In this document: positions 55,889-64,000 of the stretch, one piece after another
How positions within the stretch are numbered: position 1 is the stretch's first letter
How the letters are laid out: every line of letters begins with the position of its first letter
Translations under genes and position numbers: made by a program
Source of the DNA: Prostheceraeus crozeri
Taxonomy: Eukaryota; Platyhelminthes; Polycladida; Euryleptidae
Direction: 5' to 3'
Assembly: GCA_907163375.1 (NCBI GenBank)
Contig: CAJQUW010003024.1
Location: 1 to 64,000, forward strand
DNA: 64,000 nucleotides
Notes under the pieces: model-generated
What the model saw: the letters and a program-made list of their open reading frames with translations, nothing else
Told to the model about the DNA's origin: nothing
Database searches by the model: none

Positions 55889-56578
55889 GTTGCAAAAGAG
55901 GATGTTTTGTTAATAGAAATACACGCAGATTTTTCCTTTGCCACAGGCAAAGTTGCATCAGTATACATCTGCGGGTACTTTAGAATGTGTATAAGATGAT
56001 AAGAATGTGTAAACGCGTTTTTGATAGAGGCTCTTGATTCTTGAATTTCTATGCATATTCACAAGAGAGTACTTGCAAAATAGCTTTGCTTATTGATGGG
56101 AAAAATAAAAATTTGTGTCCTAACTAATACAAATCTTTATCAATTTGCACCCCAAAGGTACCTAAGAAGGCTATCTACAAGACAAGGGTGCGCAAACGCG
56201 TTTTCTACTAAGTGGTTTGAACAGCCATGTGTTTTCACAAGAGAGTCCTTGCAAAACGCAATCGCTTATTGATGGTTTAACTCGCAGATTTGAGGCTTAA
56301 CTTGTGCAAATCTGCATCAGCTTGCATCTGCAGATTGTACAAGTATTCTTGAACTAGTGACTAAAAAAAATCTAGCCACTTGGAAAGGAAATAATTCAGA
56401 AAACACAGCTGATATTGTTGAGAGCCATGTGGACGGTAAATGCAGCTAGTGAGGGAAAGCTACAGCGCTTCATTTTGATTGGCTATTGCTATTTGACTGT
56501 GCGATTTCATTGGAGTAGCCGTGTTTCTATATTTCGAAAAGGCTCGTGACTTTAAATGGAAAGTTCAGCGTGTTCCAC
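55889..56578 (+). repeat. S repeat, copy B, right part
   Basis: Matches 17298-17997 of copy A from gttgcaaaagaggatgtttt to cagcgtgttccact, after which copy A enters the 18003 repeat and copy B enters R copy 2. Confidence 0.75.
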
Positions 56579-58315
56579 TAACTAGATTTTTCTAGATTTT
56601 TGATATGTTGATAAAGGTTTTTTCTCTGCAAGATAATCCCACTCTTGGAACTACTGCAATTTGTGGAGGGTTGATGAGTAATTCGCTATAGATTGTCTGT
56701 ACTAATGCATGGATCCAGCTTACTGGGCCAGGCCTACTGATCTATCATTTTCTATACAACTGTCGTAATAGTCAAATGCGCTGTTCAGCAGAAAAGCTGC
56801 TGTATAATCTTGACTGCGTTCAGGACGGAGCACCATCGCCGATGAATATTCTACGCCAATGGTTGAAGTGGGAATCTGAAAAAAACAACAATCCTCAGTT
56901 CTATTCCCCACTGCAGCAAAATCAGTGGCTTATCCTTCTAGATGGGACAAAATGAGCATTTTATTCGTTCATGAGATATGTCGCTGTGGTCATATTGTAT
57001 CAAGAATGAAAGTACGGTCTTGGTCATACCCGGCATAAATTGCCAACAAAACGTCATGTCAGTAGTATAATCACACATAAAATGTAGTGTGTCGGCTGAC
57101 AGCGATATACCTTGACGAAATTCTTCTGCTTGAAAACTGAAAGCAATTATTAGTTTCAGATATATAATTGCACATCAACTATATGTTGCACGCCCATTGA
57201 AACTATTCAGCGTGATCGATTTTAGGCTATAGGCTAGTCAGCGCCGATGAGAAGTATTAAATGTCAACAATTGTTGCCAGCATAGCATTTCAATAGGCCT
57301 ACTCAAGAAATTTGCACACATGAATTGCAGATTTGTTAGAAAGAAATACACAAGCTATTTCATAAATGCTCTTTTTGAAGCAAATTGGCTTGTCGAACAC
57401 ATGGTTAGCAATTGCTACTCTTCCATCACTTGCTGTGCATGACCCAGTTGCATTAAACATAAAATACTGTAAATTTAGGCCTACATGTAAGTTTCGAAAT
57501 ATATTGAACTGTTCAGATGAATCAATATTGTCATGATAATTCGGCTCTTGAATATAAGACGTAAAATTGAAGCTGGACCAGAAATAGTGCCAAAAATGAA
57601 TTTGTCAGGATTTACTTGCAAAAATCATCCACATGTGGCAATTATTTTTTTACCTTAGTAGGCCTAAATTCCACCTTAATCAACAATAATTGTATGATCC
57701 TGACTCAGTCGATTCATTAAAAAACTTCTCAATCAGTTTCAGATTCATAGTAAGGCTATTCATTGCATTCTTTAATCATTATATCACTGAAAATATCTGG
57801 GATGCAAACAGCGTCAAGCTAGGAATGAAGTGAGAATATTTATTTACGTTTAACTTGTACAGATGTGGTGCTGAATAACTGTTATCAAAGTATTCATACT
57901 TCCCATTACGACTTTTCCAAACGCAATTAGTCGCTGGAACCTCCGGAAATTTTTTGGGACATTTAAGTCTCGCATGTTTTAATTCAATTTTACCAAATCA
58001 TCCAATGATTTTTTAAAAATAAATTTTTATGAATACGTTATACTGGCACAAAATCTGAAAAGGAACACAGAACAGATATTTGATATGTCCATTATTAAAC
58101 GTGATAATTTGATTTTTTAGTAATTTCAAACATTTTGCTACTTTTGCCGATATTTTAGGCGGTCATGCTTAAATTGATGACGTCCTGAAGCACAACAGCG
58201 GCAGTAACAATCACTTTGAAAATCACGTTTGAATGATATTTCATCAAATTGATCCTAAAATTAAAAAAATATAATCATTTTGTTATTTAAAAAGTGGAAC
58301 TTTTAAGTCCCACGG
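56573..58315 (+). repeat. R repeat, copy 2 (uninterrupted)
   Basis: Matches R copy 1 with scattered substitutions and a few indels, and lacks LINE3. It is non-coding; the frame at 56720 (-) has a counterpart within 41785-42099 and no motif. Confidence 0.8.
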
Positions 58316-58690
58316 GTGCGCAATGGGTTAAAGTAAAAATAAGGGTGTTTCTGTACGCGAAGTATACAAAGCGCTCTTATCATTTTTTTGAAATTCAAAT
58401 ATTCAAATTCAAACTTGGCTCCTTAAAATTCATAGTTCACACCTAATATTGATATGACTAAGAGGTATTCCAACCTTCAAAAATGTGCTAAACGCCCTTT
58501 TCTCGCCATTATTGTAAAGAGTGCCTTTTTTGTATGAAGTCCCCCTATTATTCGCCGGTTGTACGAATAGCCATTATTACTATTTTTCGGCGTACAGAGA
58601 GTGCTTCATTGCAATAATTTATAATAATAGCAATATGCTATATTTGGAAATGACAGATGCATAACAATTACAAATAATCAAGGGGAAGAT
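58316..58690. other. Unassigned sequence
   Basis: No supported gene or repeat between R copy 2 and the LINE remnants. Confidence 0.35.
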
Positions 58691-59265
58691 TAGTAGTCAA
58701 TGAGAAATAATATCAGAATGAATCATTCGATGGATAAAGTTCTTTCCGTTGATCGCATTGATGCTCGTTCTCCGCGGTCGATGCAGCCTGGGTCTGAGGA
58801 TTCTTCGATGTGCTGTTTCTGGTGTAGAAGTCGATGAAGCACGTGTCCCCGGTGCTGTAATATTTTGCTAAACAATCTATTTTCACTTTTCTCAGCTATT
58901 GAGCTTGCGTCCGCCGTTTTACTGTATACTCTTCGCTGCTTGTGTTGCTGATCTCCTTGGCTTTTCACAATCTTCATTGAGTGCTCTTTTTGCATTTTTT
59001 CAAAATCCTGCTTACGTCGGCGTTCATATGTAGTTTTTGTGTGAAGATGACATCGAGGATTATGATTTCTGAAGTTCTTCTGATGTGGCGGCTCCATTTT
59101 GGTTCTTGCTCTTTGAAAGATTATTTCTTGAGATTTGGCTTCGTTGAAGTTGTGACTCTTGTTTAATGCCCACTCCTTGTAACTCGACTGTTGTTGTATC
59201 AAAGTTTTCCGGCGGTACAATCAGATATGTATCATCTGCATATTTAATTATGATGTCTGTTGATT
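58691..59265 (-). pseudogene. LINE5, RT fragment with YADD box
   Basis: At the right end the minus strand reads IIKYADDTYLIVPPENFDTT (RT motif C). A frame change follows, then KEWALNKSHNFNEAKSQEII and FQRARTK, the thumb region (N-x-KS-x-EI-F). The rest, to 58723, is shifted. It is the same family type as LINE6 at 62440. It is a different family from LINE4, into which or next to which it lies. Confidence 0.62.
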
Positions 59266-61345
59266 ATTATTGGTTTCAGGTCCGATAGTATCGTGGAGAA
59301 TGCACTTGGTCCAATTACCGATTCTTGATGTCTGTTGTATGCGGGACGAAGATAATACAACTGTTTCGGGGAGAGCATTCCAAACGTTTGAAACACGATT
59401 ACTGAAGAAAAATTGCCGAGCATTACATTGAGGGCGATTGGTGAATCTCAACTTAAAGGGATGACCACGAGTTGTTCAGCAAAATTCAGGGAATGACAGA
59501 ACAAAAAAGTTTTGGACAGGTAGATCAACAAGACCATTGAGCATCTTAAAAACATAAATCAAATCGAACATAATTCTCCGCTTTTCCAGAGACAATACAT
59601 TAAGAATATGCAACCGATCATTATAATCATTGAAACAAAGTCCGGCACGTCGACAAACATTCTTTGTAAAATATTTCTGAACTTTTTCAATAGTCTTAAT
59701 GTCCTGAACTAAGTACGGACTCCAAACTGGAGTGCAATACTCAACCAAAGGTCTAACATAGGATGAGTAAGCTTTCATAAGCAGGGTTGGGCTATTGGAC
59801 ATGAATGATTTCAGGATTAAGTATGCACGTGACATTGCTTTAGAAGACATTTTTTGACAATGGACAGAAAATGTCAGATTAGGAGAAAAAGTTGCGCCAA
59901 TATCACAAATGTCTGACACTTTATCAATCATAGTATTATCTAAAAAATGACAGCAATCATTGATAACGGGTCCAAACGATAACAGTTTTGTTTTTGTGCA
60001 GGAAATGGACAGCTGCATTTGAGATGACCAATGTAGAATATTATCAAATGCACGTGACATTGCTTTAGAAGACATTTTTTGTCAATGGACAGAAAATGTC
60101 AGATTAGGAGAAAAAGTTGCGCCAATATCACAAATGTCTGACACTTTATCAATCATAGTATTATCTAAAAAATGACAGCAATCATTGATAACGGGTCCAA
60201 ACGATAACAGTTTTGTTTTTGTGCAGGAAATGGACAGCTGCATTTGAGATGACCAATGTAGAATATTATCAAGAGAGTTGTTGAGACATGAAAAGTCACC
60301 AGAACTACTCATCTGAAACAGCTTCACGTCGTCGGCAAAAAGTCTCATCTCACTTGGTCCAGTGGTACAAGAAGTAATACCATCAATGTATAATAAAAAC
60401 AGGTAGGGCCCTAAGACAGAGCCTTGGGGCACACCACTGGAGGTCATAGATACGTCCGATAAACAGTCATCGATCATGACACATTGTGTTCTGTTACAGA
60501 TAAAGTAACTCAACCAAATCAACAACTCATATTTAATTCCATGATTCTTGATAACTAATAGAAGTTTGCGATGACAAAGGGTATCGAATGCTTTAGCGAA
60601 GTCGATATACACTGTATTGACTTGGTTCCGAAAATCGACAGCTGTAGATCACTCATTCAAGGTAGATAAAAGTTGCGTACAGGAAGAACGTCTCCGTATA
60701 AAGCCATGTTGATCATTGGAAATTAGACCGTTATCAATAAGATACGAAGACAAATTGTCAGCAATAATGCTCTCCATGATTTTGCATATGATGCTGGTCA
60801 AGGCAATTGGCCGGTAGTTACATAAAGATGATCTACTGCCCTTTTTATGTAACGGCAAAACTTTGCACTGACCTTTTCCACATATCAGGGAGTTTTCCGG
60901 AATGCAGTGAAGATTCATAGAGAATCTGGAGAGGAACAGCAAGAACACCACTGAGATTACGCAAGAAAATTGGTGGTAGACCATCAGGAGTATAACTGAA
61001 TTTAGGTTTAAGCTCGTGAAGTTTCTGCGTAATCACTTCAATAGGAAAGTCAACATAATTCAAGCCAATATTTCCAAGCTTTAGATCTTCTAATACGGGA
61101 GCGTTGCCGTCATCATCGACAAAAACAGAAAGAAAATAATGATTAAATGCGGCTGCTTTGACATTTGGATCATGGATCAAATTCCCAAGATAGTCCTTCA
61201 TGGATGGTATCACAGGACGATTGTTCATCCTTTTGCGCAGATAGGAAAAAAAGGACCGATCGGTAATGAACTTAAGAAGATTTCTCTCGAAATCACAGAA
61301 GAAATCTTTAACTGACTCGTTGAATTTTTGCACGCCAATTTATAG
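59248..61345 (-). pseudogene. LINE4, RT-bearing LINE remnant with internal duplication
   Basis: From right to left: FFSYLRKRMNNRPVIPSM and NHYFLSVFVDDDG (linker), PKFSYTPDGLPPIFLRNLSG (RT entry), a frameshift near 60900, CNYRPIALTSIICKIMESII, DNGLISNDQHGFIRRRSSCT, a TGA, VYIDFAKAFDTLCHRKLLLV (motif A), SSGVPQGSVLGPYLFLLYID (motif B) and MRLFADDVKLFQM (motif C). Then a 225-bp tandem duplication, a C-terminal region with YVRPLVEYCTPVWSPYLVQD, and after another shift CNARQFFFSNRVSNVWNALP (59248-59451), a CR1-like C-terminus. The 5' endonuclease is absent. CR1/jockey-group affiliation is likely. Confidence 0.82.
59825..60274 (-). repeat. In-frame 225-bp tandem duplication within LINE4 RT
   Basis: 59825-60049 and 60050-60274 are near-identical, each spanning the segment from DNILHWSSQMQLSISCTKTK to the SSKAMSRA block. 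The period of 225 bp is exactly 75 codons, so the frame is kept; a single change makes the junction Cys codon (TGT) a stop (TGA) in one copy. Confidence 0.85.
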
Positions 61346-61357
61346 GAATTGAGATAA

Positions 61358-62208
61358 AAAATGTACCGATACGAACTATTCTATCTGTGATTGGCTGTTT
61401 TGCAATTAAATACGAATTGTTGGTATGTTTTACATACGAGACCCGATGCAAATTCGACCTCATTTGTATGTGTTTAGTATGAAGAGCTTTAAGTCAAATG
61501 GCAAAAAATAAGTTATATTACATACTACTGTCAATTAACATTTTTCCAGTAATACCAATCGTGAATATTTCTTTGCGAAAGTGTGGTATTTAACTAGATT
61601 GGAATGATTGTTAAAGTAACGGCGCATGTCATCGTTGCTACTTGTCTTATGGCATTGACAAGACTCATAATTAGCTCATTTCCATGAATTAAGTTGATAA
61701 ACATCATTTAAATAATACGATAACAATCGAACAACCATGTTGACTTACATATCTCAAACATGACTATTTTTGCGTTCATGAATTATAATGTGTTTTTATT
61801 TCGGATTGATAATATGCTTAGTGACAAAATTACATAAATTACATAATGCATGATTGTTGATGGTTGAATACTTATTGATTATTCATGAAATGCCTTAGAC
61901 TTACATGTATTAAAATCGAATTCATTATTGTAAGTTTGACTATCAAATTTCATTATCTTGCTACGTACAAAACACTAGTAACATTAGTGTGATATTTATT
62001 GACAAAAGGCCTTAAATCAACATACTTTGGACATGATTGATGCTTTCTTTTAACATTGTGCTGGTATGGCTTTAGTATGTAAAGCATACCACATTTAAAA
62101 TAACATGCGAAAAGCATACAAATATATACCAAGAGAATACAGAAATATACCAAAAAATATTTTGGTATGCATCCTTCGTATGCGATTGGTATTGAGCGAT
62201 TTACAGTG
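61358..62208. mobile_element. CACTGTAAATCGC-family element, left end truncated
   Basis: 61358-62208 matches the interior and right end of the element at 11381 (from about 11546 on), ending gcgatttacagtg with TA at 62209. The left 165 bp are missing and LINE4 begins there. Confidence 0.7.
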
Positions 62209-62210
62209 TA

Positions 62211-62429
62211 CACTGTAAGCCAGCACCTCCTAAAATCGAAGAAACCTGCATCCTAAAGCTCCAAATACTAGAATTTCAGGAGGTTGCGTGAAATAGAATG
62301 TTGACATACTAAAGAGAACAATAACCCTAGTGCGCTAGCCTCCTAAAACGCTTTGCTTTAGGATTTTTTTATTAGTTACGAATAGTGTCTTGCTTTAGTG
62401 TGTGATTTAGTAGGTGCTGGTTTAGAGTG
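62211..62429. mobile_element. Small TIR element, 219 bp, TA target duplication
   Basis: Starts CACTGTAAGCCAGCACCTCC and ends, on the other strand, CACTCTAAACCAGCACCTAC; TA on both sides (62209-62210 and 62430-62431). Non-coding interior. It directly abuts the 61358 element, sharing its TA. Confidence 0.72.
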
Positions 62430-62439
62430 TAGTTGTCTG

Positions 62440-62890
62440 CCTACGTTACGTATAAAAGTCAGCAATCCAACTGTAGATTTGGTCGGGAAATTTCAAATTG
62501 ACAAGGTTTTCAAGTAATTTAGATCTTCTCGCTACGTTGCAAAAGCTCTCGAGAAGTCTAAGGTGACCATTTGAGCAGAGCTGTGATTTTCTAAAATTGT
62601 CGTTACTTGACTTAGAATTGCTATCAACGCTGCTGTGGTGCCTCCTATTTGTCGGAAAGTGCATTCATCATTGTACAGGCTGTTCCTCGACATTGCTTGA
62701 ATGATTGTTTTAGCAATGATTTATTCGCAAAGTCGTGACAGAACTGGTGTTATCGAGATCAGTCGGAAATCGCTTGGTTTTTTTGGTCGTGTGATTATCA
62801 AATCGAAGCACGTGTTAAATTGTGAGAGACATTTTTGAATTGTTTTGTATTGCAATCTCAGAGAGCGCAAAAGTTTATTCCAAACTCCTA
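62440..62890 (-). pseudogene. LINE6, RT fragment
   Basis: Minus strand: SDFRLISITPVLSRLCE, a stop, IIAKTIIQAMSRNSLYND, then FRQIGGTTAALIAILSQVTT and VTLDFSRAFAT (RT motif A), then a stop and a shifted LPDQIYSW-like region. This is the RT core from the 'D-(Y/F)-RPISI-TPVLSRL' block to motif A of an L2/Rex-like LINE, and probably the same family as LINE5. Confidence 0.6.
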
Positions 62891-63229
62891 CAATCATAGT
62901 TTGAAACCGTCATTAACTTTGGTGAAGATGTCTAGATCAACACATTTCATGTTAGCCGTCAAATTGACGGTATCCGCGGGTTAAGGTAGACCCTGCTCTA
63001 ACAACAAAAATTCTGTTTAGGTAGGCTACCAGCATTAGTCAATGAATTTGTTGGGAGAATAAATGTCACCGAAATTCAAATCAGTAAACTTTAGAGAAAG
63101 AATATCTACAAAGTAATTATTGTAGCATCCGCGGTTAGTGTTAAACATGTGAACCTTTATATCTCATCGCTACCAAAAATCATCATCAACTGACTGAAAT
63201 GGGAAGATGGAATAAATGAAAGCTGAGAT
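62891..63229. other. Unassigned sequence
   Basis: No supported gene or repeat. Confidence 0.35.
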
Positions 63230-63640
63230 GATCGGAAAAGGGGCCACCTGGCGTCCACTGGTCACCTGGTGCCATCCAGTCGCGTACGACCCCTTGGCGA
63301 CGTCACGTTGGATTCTCTTCCACTTGTGATTGGTCTCTTGATTCACCAATTATGCGGCTCGCAGTGCACCCGTTTGCCGCGCGCAAGCCTCCCATCCATC
63401 GACATCTCGGTCTGCCTCTCCGTCTTTCTCCCTCAGGGCGGCCAAACAGAATATCTTTCTCAAGTGATCCGTTCTTCCGAGTCACGTGGACAAAGTACCG
63501 TGATACTGCGGTGATGCTGCTTGTAGTGGCTCTTATGTTTTCACCTGCTGTAGCACCCACTTGTTGGTCCAAAAAAGGTCCACGTGATGTTAAAGAAGAG
63601 AGTAGTCCTATAAAGCAGCTAAGAATCAAGGTCCGCTACG
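63230..63640 (-). pseudogene. LINE10, C-terminal LINE fragment
   Basis: The minus strand frame reads VHVTRKNGSLEKDILFGRPE and GERRRGRPRCRWMGGLRAAN, a conserved C-terminal block of RTE/L2-like LINE proteins (GHV.R......K....G...G.R.RGRP..RW). It continues through REQ-like polar residues to DWMAPGDQWTPGG near 63240 on reading through one stop. Only the last about 130 codons remain. Confidence 0.62.
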
Positions 63641-64000
63641 CACGAGTGAGGAAAATATTTAAGCATAGAAGCAGCTAGGAGGCACCGTAAAGAAATATAA
63701 AGAAAGAATGTCATCGGCATGCAGCTGTGGAATTACAAATCCGTGCGTTTGCTATTCCGTCAAGTCAATCAGGCGTGAGATAGATGATTTCCTAAGTGGC
63801 TCGGTAACTCAGACCGTCGTCGCCGTCTGCGTTCAAGCTGTGATCCTCCTGACATCTACAGTCCTGCTCATGTGAAGCAAATGAAGCTCCCATGAACTTT
63901 CGTGTCCTATTTTCTCTGTTAGACATTCTACACTTGTTAGCATTGTAGAGGCTTTGGGAAGCGTGGCAATCCTAATCTGTGCGTACAAAGGGAATTTCGT
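63641..64000. other. Unassigned right edge
   Basis: No supported gene or repeat to the window end. Confidence 0.35.

Noticed and set aside
41633-58315. R-S-R as an LTR retrotransposon with 1.75-kb LTRs
   Set aside because: No RT, integrase or gag in the original interior, no primer-binding site next to R, no TG...CA ends, and S occurs without R at 10196-17997.
1-64000. tRNA and rRNA genes
   Set aside because: I looked for cloverleaf-like GGTTCGAATCC boxes and rRNA-like conserved blocks by eye and found none convincing; a covariance-model scan would be decisive.

Overview
The window looks like A+T-rich genomic DNA of a metazoan, most likely an aquatic invertebrate; I cannot fix the phylum from sequence alone. 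The evidence is GT-AG introns between short in-phase exons, AATAAA signals, and a repeat set typical of invertebrate animals: Penelope-like elements (PLEs) with GIY-YIG endonuclease, jockey/CR1-type, RTE-type and L2/Rex-like LINEs, a BEL/Pao gag, a DUF4371/TTF-type hAT transposase and a D34D mariner. Nothing bacterial or organellar is present. Almost every long reading frame belongs to a mobile element, and most are broken.

Layout. 1-4000 holds the end of a host-like gene on + (66-nt proline-rich exon at 2043, intron, terminal exon 3558-3901, two poly(A) signals). 4500-9055 holds two PLE remnants built as head-to-head palindromes (PLE1, PLE2) and a small terminal-inverted-repeat (TIR) element. 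10196-17997 is one copy (S-A) of a large duplication, split by a nearly intact two-ORF LINE at 13073-16961. 18000-20030 has a non-coding repeat and a 76-bp tandem array. 20550-21790 is the 5' part of a BEL/Pao element. 21790-28620 is a third PLE containing a hAT (23350-28126, 8-bp target duplication) that itself contains a LINE fragment (24799-26071, 15-bp target duplication).

28621-36865 is a large inverted duplication: 138-bp minisatellite plus a terminal-exon-like segment on the left (28621-30813), mirrored on the right (35198-36865), with a fourth PLE palindrome between them. 37290-39490 holds three LINE remnants. 39580-41632 is an inverted copy of the 18003-18700 repeat with a mariner in it. 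41633-58320 has an R-S-R order: a roughly 1.75-kb repeat R, the second S copy (S-B), then R again. A jockey-type LINE sits in the first R. A 6.3-kb TIR element (49575-55886) sits in S-B and carries a multi-exon gene but no transposase I can recognise. 58690-63640 holds several LINE remnants and two small TIR elements.

Because S, R and the 18003 repeat each exist twice, one copy often preserves the empty target site of an insertion in the other. This fixes the exact ends and TA target duplications of the 6.3-kb element and the 11381 element, and the approximate ends of the 13073 and 41932 LINEs and the mariner. The most unusual items are the 6.3-kb gene-bearing TIR element with palindromic subterminal repeats, the inverted duplication with an unchanged exon in both arms, and covarying hammerhead-like motifs in the PLE termini.
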